Source: Mycolicibacterium sp. lyk4-40-TYG-92 | Lineage (GTDB): Bacteria; Actinomycetota; Actinomycetes; Mycobacteriales; Mycobacteriaceae | Assembly: GCF_030209435.1 (NCBI RefSeq) | Contig: NZ_JARVRX010000004.1 | Coordinates: forward strand, 1 to 64,000 | Length of the DNA: 64,000 nucleotides | Reading direction: 5' to 3' | Shown here: piece after piece, positions 1-7,459 of the stretch | How positions within the stretch are numbered: the stretch's first letter is position 1 | Layout of the letters: the number at the start of each line of letters is the position of its first letter | Position numbers and translations under genes: made by a program | Notes under the pieces: model-generated | What the model was told of the DNA's origin: nothing | The model's database searches: none | The model's input: the letters and a program-made list of their open reading frames with translations, nothing else

Positions 1-84
1 ACTGTGCAATCCGTTCAGTTCACCCGCTGTTGCACTGGAACCTTGAATCCGCCCGGCAGGATCCCTGCACAGGGCTCACAGTCG

Positions 85-405
85 TCAGATGGAACAACCG
101 GCTGCGCGTAGTTTCGCCAGCACTCGATCGATGATGACCTGCGGTCGCGACATCAACTCGGCACTGGCCCGCACCACGGACCACCCGGAGGCCTCGATTA
201 GTGCGATCCGGTCGATATCCCACGACCGCTGACGACGATCCGTCCAATGCTGGACGCCGTCGTATTCGACTGCGACCTGCCACTCCGGCCACCCCATATC
301 ACCGTCAAGAAGCTCGAGCATGGCGCGCAGCCTCGCCGCCCCTGCGATTCCGCGATGAGCGTCGGCCACGGTTGCGATATCGGTCGTCTTGAGCACAGAC
401 CTCAC
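85..405 (-). pseudogene. Remnant of a DUF559 endonuclease-fold protein
   Basis: The frame runs from a GTG at 405 to a TGA at 85 (106 codons). Residues 37-54 (MGWPEW..VEYDG.QHW) and the following RQRSWDID and GWSVVR blocks match the C-terminal half of DUF559 proteins, a Vsr-like nuclease fold common in mycobacteria. From memory, intact members are about 280-300 residues with an N-terminal winged-helix region; here that part is absent and only 21 bases separate the GTG from the epoxide hydrolase stop. The linker helix (residues 20-35, AGAARLRAMLELLDG) also joins MGWPEW directly, whereas family members carry about 40 residues between them, including a conserved SPxETxxR stretch. It therefore looks truncated at the 5' end and deleted internally in frame. 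A short functional variant is possible but less likely. Bases 1-84 downstream hold nothing I can identify. Confidence 0.6.
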
Positions 406-426
406 ACTGGGGATAACTCGTCGCTG

Positions 427-1560
427 TCAGCGCACCGTCGCGAAAAACGTCCGCACGTCGTCGACGAACAACTCGGGTTGCTCGAATGCCGCGAAGTGGC
501 CACCGCGCGGCATCGTCGTCCAGTGCGTGACGTTGTAGCCGGTCTCGCACCAGGACCGCGGCGCTCGCAGGATCTCCTTCGGGAACGATGCGACGCCGGT
601 GGGCAGCTCGACCTTCTGCTGCCCGCCGCCGAACACCCGGAAGCTCTCCCAGTACAGCCGCGCCGACGATGCCCCGGTGGCGGTGGCCCAGTAGATCATC
701 ACGTCGTCGAGCATCTCGTCGCGGCTCAGCGCACTCTCCAGGTCACCGTCGTGGTCGGTCCACGACCAGAACTTTTCGACGATCCAGGCCAGTTGCGCGA
801 CGGGTGAGTCGACCAGGCCGTACCCGATCGTCTGCGGCCGGGTGGACTGCTGCTTGGCATAGCCGGAGTCGTGGTCTTGATAGCGCTGTAGCGCCGCCAG
901 TGCCGACTGCTCTTCGGCGGTGAACTCCGTAGTGCCCTTCGGCGGACGGGCCATCGGCATGTTGGTGTGAATCGCGATGCAATGCCCCACGTTCCGGCCG
1001 ATCTGGGTGGTCACGGCCGCACCCCAGTCGCCGCCCTGGGCACCGTAACGGGGGTAGCCGAGTCGCACCATCAGGTCGTCCCATGCCCGTGCGGTCCGCT
1101 CGACGCCCCAGCCGGTCGCGGCGGGTTTACCCGAGAAGCCATAACCGGGCAGCGACGGGCACACCACGTGGAACGCGTCTTCCGCCCGTCCGCCGTGCGC
1201 GGTCGGATCGGTCAGCGGCCCGATGACCTTCTGGAACTCGGCGATGGAGCCGGGCCATCCGTGCGTGATGATCAGCGGCAGTGCGTCGGGGTGCGGCGAC
1301 CGCTGGTGGATGAAATGGATGTCCAAGCCGTCGATCTCGGTGACGTACTGATCGAACCGGTTCAGCGCGGCCTCGCGGGCCCGCCAGTCGTAGCCGTCCG
1401 CCCAGTAGTCGGCCAGGGCGCGGGTGTAGCTGAGGGGGATGCCCTGGCTCCAGTCGTCGACGCATTCGGCTTCCGGCCAGCGGGTGTTGGTCAGACGGCG
1501 GTGCAGATCGTTCAGTACTGCGTCCGGGACGGCGATCTGAAAGGGTGCGATGTCGGTCAC
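427..1560 (-). CDS. Epoxide hydrolase, EH N-terminal domain type, 377 aa
   Basis: An alpha/beta hydrolase predicted to open epoxides to diols in the cytoplasm. An epoxide-hydrolase N-terminal domain covers about residues 4-110 (start FQIAVPDAVLNDLHRRL). The oxyanion motif HGWPGS lies at 100-105, the nucleophile motif GGDWG at 176-180 with Asp178 as presumed nucleophile, and the C-terminal GGHFAAFE supplies the catalytic His at about 355. Length is normal for the family. The start is a GTG 12 bases after the lutC stop, so it is probably the last gene of the mmsA-aminotransferase-lutABC string. Its substrate is unknown, and a detoxification role is as likely as a catabolic one. Confidence 0.9.
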   Translation of the reverse strand: MTDIAPFQIAVPDAVLNDLHRRLTNTRWPEAECVDDWSQGIPLSYTRALADYWADGYDWRAREAALNRFDQYVTEIDGLDIHFIHQRSPHPDALPLIITHGWPGSIAEFQKVIGPLTDPTAHGGRAEDAFHVVCPSLPGYGFSGKPAATGWGVERTARAWDDLMVRLGYPRYGAQGGDWGAAVTTQIGRNVGHCIAIHTNMPMARPPKGTTEFTAEEQSALAALQRYQDHDSGYAKQQSTRPQTIGYGLVDSPVAQLAWIVEKFWSWTDHDGDLESALSRDEMLDDVMIYWATATGASSARLYWESFRVFGGGQQKVELPTGVASFPKEILRAPRSWCETGYNVTHWTTMPRGGHFAAFEQPELFVDDVRTFFATVR

Positions 1561-1572
1561 AATGATCCATTC

Positions 1573-2190
1573 TTACCGGTCGACTCCGACGATCACTACG
1601 TCGAGCGTGCGCGGACCGTGCACGCCTTCGACGCGCTGCAGTTCGATATCGCTCGTCGCGCTCGGCCCGGAGATGAAGGTCAGTGGACGCGACGGGTCGA
1701 GCGCCGAGAAGGCCTGCGGCACCGTATCGACGATCTGGTCGGTCCGGATGACGCAGACGTGATGGTCGGGCACCAGCGTCAGCGCGCGCCGTCCCTGTGC
1801 CACACCGGCATCCAGCACGATGGTGCCGGTCGCCGCGATCCCGAGGGCGCAGCCCGTCACGACCGCATCGACGCGGTCCAACACGTCGAGGCCGACGGGC
1901 GGGTCGTCGACGACGGTGTGGATGCCGGTGACCCAGTCGGGCGGCAGCTCCGCGGGGATCACGGCCGTTCCGGCGCCCACGAGCGCCGCGATGGTCACCG
2001 CCACCTCGCTCGGTCTGACGCGGTGCACGCAGGCTCGGTAGTCGGCCACCGTCTCGGCGAATCGTTCGACGTCGCCGCGGCCGGTGAGGGCCTGGCGGTC
2101 GTAGTCGCGTGGCACCCGTACCGCGGCCGGCGGCGCCGATCCGAGTGCGGTGCGGATGCGCCCCAGTACCTCTGCCCGCGCGCCGGTCAT
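1573..2190 (-). CDS. lutC: Lactate utilization protein C (LUD domain), 205 aa
   Basis: Third subunit of the LutABC L-lactate oxidation complex, which converts L-lactate to pyruvate in the cytoplasm. The protein is a single LUD domain, with the typical ARAEVLGRIRTALG opening and a central ...VTGCALGIAATGTIVLDAG... core. I chose the ATG at 2190 because it overlaps the lutB stop as ATGA, the same coupling seen between lutA and lutB; a longer frame opens at 2220 but lies inside lutB. The gene is followed after 12 bases by the epoxide hydrolase. Known family role: LutC is required for lactate use in Bacillus subtilis. Its exact biochemical contribution is less clear than that of LutA and LutB. Confidence 0.88.
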   Translation of the reverse strand: MTGARAEVLGRIRTALGSAPPAAVRVPRDYDRQALTGRGDVERFAETVADYRACVHRVRPSEVAVTIAALVGAGTAVIPAELPPDWVTGIHTVVDDPPVGLDVLDRVDAVVTGCALGIAATGTIVLDAGVAQGRRALTLVPDHHVCVIRTDQIVDTVPQAFSALDPSRPLTFISGPSATSDIELQRVEGVHGPRTLDVVIVGVDR

Positions 2191-3662
2191 TGTTCGCCGC
2201 CCCGGTTGCGGGCCCACCACTGCCGGAACGTTTCCTTGGGCGGTTCCGGAATGTCACGGCTGCCAGTCCATTTGGATGCCGGCCAGGGCAGCCTGCTGAT
2301 GCGGTGATCGTTGCCTGCGATCAGCCTGCCCGCGGCGAGGGCTTTTTCCGCCAGCCCGAACCGCGCCGCCGAACCCATGGCCCAGCCCGCGGCTTTCATC
2401 GCCAGATCCTGTCCGGAGGGAAGGACACCGCGCACTCCTCTTTCCTGATCCACCTGCACCGCACGTAGATGCACCAGGATCGACGGGATGTCGATCAGCA
2501 CCGGGCACGCCTCGAAACAGGCGCCGCACAACGAGGACGCGTACGGCAGGCTCGCGTTCGGATCGTCGTGGCCGGTGGTCGCGGTCAGCAAGGGACTGAG
2601 GATCGCGCCGATGGGCCCGGGATACACCGAGCCGTAGGCGTGCCCGCCGGTGCGTTCGTACACGGGGCAGACGTTCAAACAGGCGCTGCACCGAATGCAG
2701 TGCAGCGCAGCACGTCCCACCTCGTCGGCTAGGGCGCGGGTCCGGCCATTGTCGAGCAGCACCAGATGGAACTGCTGCGGGCCGTCGCCGGGGTGCACGC
2801 CGGTCCACATCGAGGTGTACGGGTTCATCCGCTCGGCGGTCGACGACCGCGGCAGCAGTTGCATGAACACTTCGAGATCGGTGAAACGCGGGATCACCTT
2901 CTCGATGCCCATCACGGTGATCAGGGTTTCGGGCAGCGTCAGGCACATGCGCCCGTTGCCCTCGGATTCGACGACCGCGAGCGTCCCGGTCTCGGCGACC
3001 CCGAAGTTGGCGCCGCTGACGGCGACCTTGGCGGACAGGAACTTTCGCCGTAGATGCGCGCGGGCGGTCATCGCCAACACGCGGGGTTCGTCGGTGAGGT
3101 CACCGGCGCCGGGAATTTCGCGTTTGAAGATGTCCCGGATCTCCGCGCGGTTGCGGTGGATCGCCGGGACCAGGATGTGACTCGGCTTGTCGTGTCCGAG
3201 TTGGACGATCAGCTCGGCCAGATCCGTCTCGATGGGCGTGATGCCCTGGGCCTCCAGGTATTCGTTGAGCCCGATCTCCTGCGTGGCCATCGACTTCACC
3301 TTGACGACCTCGGTGCTGCCGGTTCCCCGGATCAGCTCAGCGACAATGCGATTGGCCTCGTCGCCGTCGCGAGCCCAGTGCACGGTGCCGCCACGAGCCG
3401 TGACGTTGGCTTCGAGTTCCTCCAGCAGTTCCGGTAGCCGAGCCAGCACATCCTGTTTCAGCGCGCTGCCGGCGGCGCGCAGTTGTTCCCAGTCGTCGCA
3501 TTCGGCAATGGCGGCAAGACGTTTGGCGCGGATCGTGCCGGTGGCATGGCCAAGATTGTGACGTAGCTGCGGATCCAGTAGCGCTTTCCGCGCCGCCGCC
3601 GGGAAACTCTGCTCGCCGCGCAGATTTCCCACGCCGGGCTGGCCGAGGAACACCGCGGTCAT
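2187..3662 (-). CDS. lutB: Lactate utilization iron-sulfur protein B (LutB/LldF), 491 aa
   Basis: Iron-sulfur flavin-independent lactate oxidation subunit. The N-terminal half is a LUD domain (to about residue 290). Two ferredoxin-type 4Fe-4S motifs follow: CIRCSACLNVCP with cysteines 322, 325, 328 and 332, and CGACFEACP with cysteines 379, 382 and 386. A C-terminal tail of about 100 residues ends in KETFRQWWARN, typical of LutB. Length fits the family. Start and stop both overlap neighbours by ATGA (lutA upstream, lutC downstream), so the three subunits are translationally coupled. Its place directly behind an aminotransferase and a semialdehyde dehydrogenase suggests that the pyruvate made here feeds transamination (inference). 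Confidence 0.93.
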   Translation of the reverse strand: MTAVFLGQPGVGNLRGEQSFPAAARKALLDPQLRHNLGHATGTIRAKRLAAIAECDDWEQLRAAGSALKQDVLARLPELLEELEANVTARGGTVHWARDGDEANRIVAELIRGTGSTEVVKVKSMATQEIGLNEYLEAQGITPIETDLAELIVQLGHDKPSHILVPAIHRNRAEIRDIFKREIPGAGDLTDEPRVLAMTARAHLRRKFLSAKVAVSGANFGVAETGTLAVVESEGNGRMCLTLPETLITVMGIEKVIPRFTDLEVFMQLLPRSSTAERMNPYTSMWTGVHPGDGPQQFHLVLLDNGRTRALADEVGRAALHCIRCSACLNVCPVYERTGGHAYGSVYPGPIGAILSPLLTATTGHDDPNASLPYASSLCGACFEACPVLIDIPSILVHLRAVQVDQERGVRGVLPSGQDLAMKAAGWAMGSAARFGLAEKALAAGRLIAGNDHRISRLPWPASKWTGSRDIPEPPKETFRQWWARNRGGEQ

Positions 3663-4387
3663 GGTGTGGCCGCCAGGATTTCGGCCAGATGCACGGTGCG
3701 GACGTCACTGCCGATCCGGCTCAGGCCACCGCCGATGTGCATGAGGCACGACGCGTCGCCCGCGGTGCACACCGCGGCGCCCGTCGTCGCGATGTTCGCC
3801 ATCTTGTCTTCGAGCATCGCCGTGGACACGTCGGCGTTCTTCAGGGCGAAGGTGCCCCCGAAGCCGCAGCAGGATTCGGCATGGGGCAGCTCGATCAGGG
3901 TCAGGCCCCGGACGTTGCGCAGCAGTCGCAGCGGCTTGTCGCCGACACCCAGCATCCGCAGCGAATGGCACGTCGGGTGGTAGGTCACGCGGTGCGGATA
4001 GTAGGCGCCGACGTCGTCGACGCCGAGCACGTCGATCAGGAACTCCGAGAGCTCGAAGGTTTGTGCCGCAACCGATTCGGCGCGAGCCGCGAGCCCGGCG
4101 TCCCCGGCGCGGCGGGCCACCATCGCATGCTGGTGCCGCGCCGACCCGACACACGACCCCGACGGCGCCACGACGGCGTCGAAGCCGGTGAACGCGGTGA
4201 CGTGATTGCGCACCAGCGGGACGGCCTCGCGCAGGTAACCGGTGTTGACGTGCATCTGCCCGCAGCAGGTCTGCCCGGCGGGGAATTCCACCTGATGGCC
4301 GAGCCGTTCCAGCAGCCGCACCGTGGCGATGGCGGCAGCCGGAAACATGGCATCGGCCAGGCAGGTCGCGAACAGGGCTATCCGCAC
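3659..4387 (-). CDS. lutA: Lactate utilization protein A (LutA/LldE), CCG domains, 242 aa
   Basis: Iron-sulfur subunit with two CCG (cysteine-rich) domains of the kind found in heterodisulfide reductase and glycolate oxidase GlcF. Visible motifs are the opening RIALFATCLADAMFP, CCGQMHVNTGY, CHSLRMLG and CCGFGGTFALK. I chose the GTG at 4387 because translation then begins exactly at the conserved VRIALF strand, 45 bases after the aminotransferase stop; an ATG at 4426 would add 13 non-conserved residues. The stop overlaps the lutB ATG. Known role: with LutB and LutC it oxidises L-lactate to pyruvate; the electron acceptor is not visible here. Confidence 0.92.
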   Translation of the reverse strand: MRIALFATCLADAMFPAAAIATVRLLERLGHQVEFPAGQTCCGQMHVNTGYLREAVPLVRNHVTAFTGFDAVVAPSGSCVGSARHQHAMVARRAGDAGLAARAESVAAQTFELSEFLIDVLGVDDVGAYYPHRVTYHPTCHSLRMLGVGDKPLRLLRNVRGLTLIELPHAESCCGFGGTFALKNADVSTAMLEDKMANIATTGAAVCTAGDASCLMHIGGGLSRIGSDVRTVHLAEILAATP

Positions 4388-4432
4388 CGGCCGACAGTAC
4401 CGCTCATGTCGGCCGGTGCGGCGCAAAGGCGC

Positions 4433-5815
4433 TTACTGTGCGTACTGGTCCGCCACGTCGAGGGCGCGATCGAGGATCTCCAGCCCGGCACGGACGTCGT
4501 CGTCGGTGGCGTTGCACGGCGGCACCACGTGGATGCGGTTGAAGTTGGTGAACGGCATGAGGCCGTTCTCCTTGCAGAACGCCACGACGGCGTTCATCGC
4601 GGCGCTGCTGCCACCGTAGGGCGCCAACGGTTCCCGCGTTTCGCGATCCTTGACCAGTTCGACGGCCCAGAACACGCCCGTGCCGCGGACCTCACCGACG
4701 CTGGGGTGCCGCTGCGCGAAGTCCCGCAGGGCCGGCCCGATGATGTCCGCCCCGAGGTGGGCGGCGTTCTCGACCATGCCTTCCTCACGCATGGCATTGA
4801 TCGTCGCGACCGCGGCCGCTGTCGCCAACGGGTGCCCGGAGTAGGTCAGGCCACCGGGGTAGGCGCGCTCGGCGAAGGTGGCGGCGATGGCGTCGCTGAT
4901 CGCGACGCCGCCCAGCGGCACGTAGCCGGAGTTGACGCCCTTGGCGAAGGTCAGCAGGTCCGGTACGACATCGAAGTGGTTGATGGCGAACCACTTTCCG
5001 GATCGGCCGAAGCCCGACATGACCTCGTCGGCGATCATCATGATGCCGTACTTGTCGCACAGCGCGCGGACGCCGGCCAGGTAGCCGGGCGGCGGCACCA
5101 TGATGCCCGCGGTGCCCGGGATGGACTCCAGGATGATCGCCGCGATGGTCGACGCCCCCTCGAGTTCGATGACGCGCTGCAGTTCGTCGAGGGCCCGTAC
5201 CGATTCCTGCTCCTCGGTTTCGGCGTGGAACACCGAGCGGTACAGGAACGGTCCGTTGAAGTGGACGACGCCGGCCGCGCCGCGATCGTTGGCGAACCGC
5301 CGCGGGTCGCCGGTCAGGTTGATCGCCAGGTCGGTGCCACCGTGGTAGGAGCGGTAGCGGGCGAGCACCTTGTGCTTGCCGGTGTGGAGCCGGGCCATGC
5401 GCACGGCGTGCTCGTTGGCGTCGGCCCCGCCGCCCGTGAAGAAGATGTGGTTCAGGTCGCCGGGGGTCAGCTCGGCGATCAGCCGGGCTGCCTCGGAACG
5501 CGCGGCGTTGGCGTGCTGCGGCGCGATGGTGCACAGCTTGGCGGCCTGTTCCTGAATGGCGGCAACGACTTTCGGGTGCTGGTGGCCGATGTTGGTGTTG
5601 ACCAACTGCGACGAGAAGTCGAGCAACCGGTTGCCGTCGCCGTCCCAGAAGTAGCTGCCTTCGGCCGCGGTGATGGTCATGGGGTTGAGCGCGGCCTGGG
5701 CCGACCACGAGTGGAATACGTGGGCGCGGTCCAGCGCGTAGGCGCGTTCGGCTTCGGCACGCATCGAGTCGATGGTGTGGCCGGCGGGCAGGATGTGGTC
5801 TGCGGCGAGGGTCAT
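4433..5815 (-). CDS. Class III aminotransferase (beta-alanine/omega-amino acid type), 460 aa
   Basis: PLP-dependent class III aminotransferase that moves an amino group from an omega-amino acid or amine to a keto acid. The PLP lysine is Lys292 in TFAKGVNSGYVPLGG, and the pyridine-nitrogen aspartate is Asp263 in IADEVMSGFGRSG. The phosphate-binding FTGGGADANEHA region is at 126-137. The start ATG lies 27 bases after the mmsA stop. With CoA-acylating methylmalonate-semialdehyde dehydrogenase upstream and a PucR regulator opposite, the likely route is beta-alanine to malonate semialdehyde to acetyl-CoA. 4-aminobutyrate, taurine or 3-aminoisobutyrate are alternative substrates. The adjacent lutABC could supply pyruvate as amino acceptor (inference). 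Confidence 0.88.
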   Translation of the reverse strand: MTLAADHILPAGHTIDSMRAEAERAYALDRAHVFHSWSAQAALNPMTITAAEGSYFWDGDGNRLLDFSSQLVNTNIGHQHPKVVAAIQEQAAKLCTIAPQHANAARSEAARLIAELTPGDLNHIFFTGGGADANEHAVRMARLHTGKHKVLARYRSYHGGTDLAINLTGDPRRFANDRGAAGVVHFNGPFLYRSVFHAETEEQESVRALDELQRVIELEGASTIAAIILESIPGTAGIMVPPPGYLAGVRALCDKYGIMMIADEVMSGFGRSGKWFAINHFDVVPDLLTFAKGVNSGYVPLGGVAISDAIAATFAERAYPGGLTYSGHPLATAAAVATINAMREEGMVENAAHLGADIIGPALRDFAQRHPSVGEVRGTGVFWAVELVKDRETREPLAPYGGSSAAMNAVVAFCKENGLMPFTNFNRIHVVPPCNATDDDVRAGLEILDRALDVADQYAQ

Positions 5816-5842
5816 ATCAGGTCCTCTGTCTGTGGGGCGTGG

Positions 5843-7342
5843 TCAGTTGTTCTCGGGGAAGCCCAGGTTGATGCCGCCGTGGCTGGGGTCGGCCCAGCGC
5901 TGGGTGACGGCCTTGGCGCGGGTGAAGAACTGCACACCTTCGGGGCCGTACGCGTGGGTGTCGCCGAACAGCGAGGCCTTCCAGCCGCCGAAGCTGAAGA
6001 ACGCCATGGGAACCGGGATCGGCACGTTGATACCGACCATGCCGACCTCGACCTCGTTCTGGAAGCGGCGGGCCGCGCCACCGTCGTTGGTGAAGATCGC
6101 GGTGCCGTTGCCGTAGGGGTTGTTGTTGATCAGTTCCAGTGCCTCGTCGTAGGTTTCGACGCGGACGACCGACAGCACCGGGCCGAAGATCTCGTCGGTG
6201 TAGACGCTCATCTCGCGGGTGACGTTGTCCAGCAGGGTCGGGCCCAGCCAGAAGCCGCCTTCCGCACCTTCGACGGTGACATTGCGGCCGTCGAGCACGA
6301 CCTTGGCGCCCTCGGCCTCGCCGGCGTCGATGTAGGACGCCACCTTGTCGCGGTGCACCTTGGTGATGAGCGGGCCCATGTCCGAGCCCTTCGCGCCGTC
6401 ACCGGTCTTGATGGAGGCGGCGCGTTCGACGATCTTGGCGACGAGGTCGTCGGCGATCGGGCCGACCGCGACGCACGCCGAGATGGCCATGCAGCGCTCA
6501 CCTGCCGAGCCGAAACCGGCGTTGACCATGCTGTCGGCGGCCAAGTCCAGGTCGGCGTCGGGCAGGATGACCGCGTGGTTCTTGGCGCCGCCGAGCGCCT
6601 GTACGCGCTTGCCGGAGGCGGTGGCGGTCCGGTAGACGTACTGCGCGATCGGGGTGGAGCCGACGAACGAGACGGCCTTGACGGCGGGGTTGGTCAGCAG
6701 CTCGTCGACGGCGGTCTTGTCGCCCTGCAGGACGTTGAAGACGCCGTCGGGCAGACCGGCTTCCTTCCACAGTTCGGCCATCCACAGCGAGGACGACGGG
6801 TCCTTCTCGGACGGCTTGACGACCACGGTGTTGCCGGCGGCGATGGCGATGGGGAAGAACCACATCGGCACCATGGCCGGGAAGTTGAACGGCGCGATGA
6901 TGGCGACGGGGCCGAGGGCCTGCCGGATGTTGTAGACGTCGACGTTGGTGGAGGCGTTCTCGGCGTAGCCACCCTTGAGCAGATGCGGGATACCGCAGGC
7001 GAATTCGACGACCTCGATGCCGCGGGCCACCTCGCCCAGGGCGTCGGAGAGCACCTTGCCGTGCTCGGCGGTGATGATCGCGGCCAACTCCTCGCGGCGG
7101 GCGTTGAGCAGCTCACGGAAGGCGAACAGGGTCTGCACGCGCTTGGTGATCGAGGTGTCGCGCCAGGCCGGGAACGCGGCGACGGCGGCGTTGATGACGG
7201 TCTGGGCGTCCTCGACGCTGGCCAGTGCGACCTGGCCGGTGACCTGGCCGGTGGCCGGGTTGGTGACCGGTGCCGACTGTCCCGAGGATCCGGTGAAGAC
7301 GTCGTTGTTGATCCAGTGCGAGATGGTCTGCGAGGTGGTCAT
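5843..7342 (-). CDS. mmsA: CoA-acylating methylmalonate-semialdehyde dehydrogenase, 499 aa
   Basis: Aldehyde dehydrogenase family member converting (methyl)malonate semialdehyde plus CoA and NAD+ to propionyl-CoA or acetyl-CoA and CO2. Motifs: the substrate-loop stretch APFNFPAMVPMWFFPIAI, VVVKPSEKDPSS for NAD binding, LGGAKNHAVILPDADLD, and the catalytic cysteine in GSAGERCMAISACV. The MVPMWFFP and GAKNH signatures separate MMSDH from ordinary aldehyde dehydrogenases. I chose the ATG at 7342 (MTTSQTISHWIN), the usual N-terminus; a longer frame reaches 7381. It is the first gene of the leftward string, and its promoter must lie within the 115 bases shared with the divergent pucR-type gene. 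Confidence 0.93.
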   Translation of the reverse strand: MTTSQTISHWINNDVFTGSSGQSAPVTNPATGQVTGQVALASVEDAQTVINAAVAAFPAWRDTSITKRVQTLFAFRELLNARREELAAIITAEHGKVLSDALGEVARGIEVVEFACGIPHLLKGGYAENASTNVDVYNIRQALGPVAIIAPFNFPAMVPMWFFPIAIAAGNTVVVKPSEKDPSSSLWMAELWKEAGLPDGVFNVLQGDKTAVDELLTNPAVKAVSFVGSTPIAQYVYRTATASGKRVQALGGAKNHAVILPDADLDLAADSMVNAGFGSAGERCMAISACVAVGPIADDLVAKIVERAASIKTGDGAKGSDMGPLITKVHRDKVASYIDAGEAEGAKVVLDGRNVTVEGAEGGFWLGPTLLDNVTREMSVYTDEIFGPVLSVVRVETYDEALELINNNPYGNGTAIFTNDGGAARRFQNEVEVGMVGINVPIPVPMAFFSFGGWKASLFGDTHAYGPEGVQFFTRAKAVTQRWADPSHGGINLGFPENN

Positions 7343-7442
7343 CGTCGAAGTTGGCCTTCCTGGTCGGGGCGGGGTGTGCACTCAGCTTGCCCCCGTGGGG
7401 CCCTCGAATCGGCCGACAATCTGTATTCAGTTCCATCTCTCG

Positions 7443-7459
7443 ATTTACACTTTGTAAAT
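7443..7459 (+). promoter_or_regulatory. Palindromic operator overlapping a -10 box and the PucR start codon
   Basis: ATTTACA-CTT-TGTAAAT is a perfect inverted repeat with 7-base arms. It contains TACACT (7446-7451), a TANNNT-type mycobacterial -10 box ending six bases before the ATG at 7458, and its right arm includes the AT of that start codon. No Shine-Dalgarno sequence precedes the ATG. The simplest reading is a leaderless transcript with autoregulation by the PucR protein at its own transcription start (inference). Confidence 0.6.
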
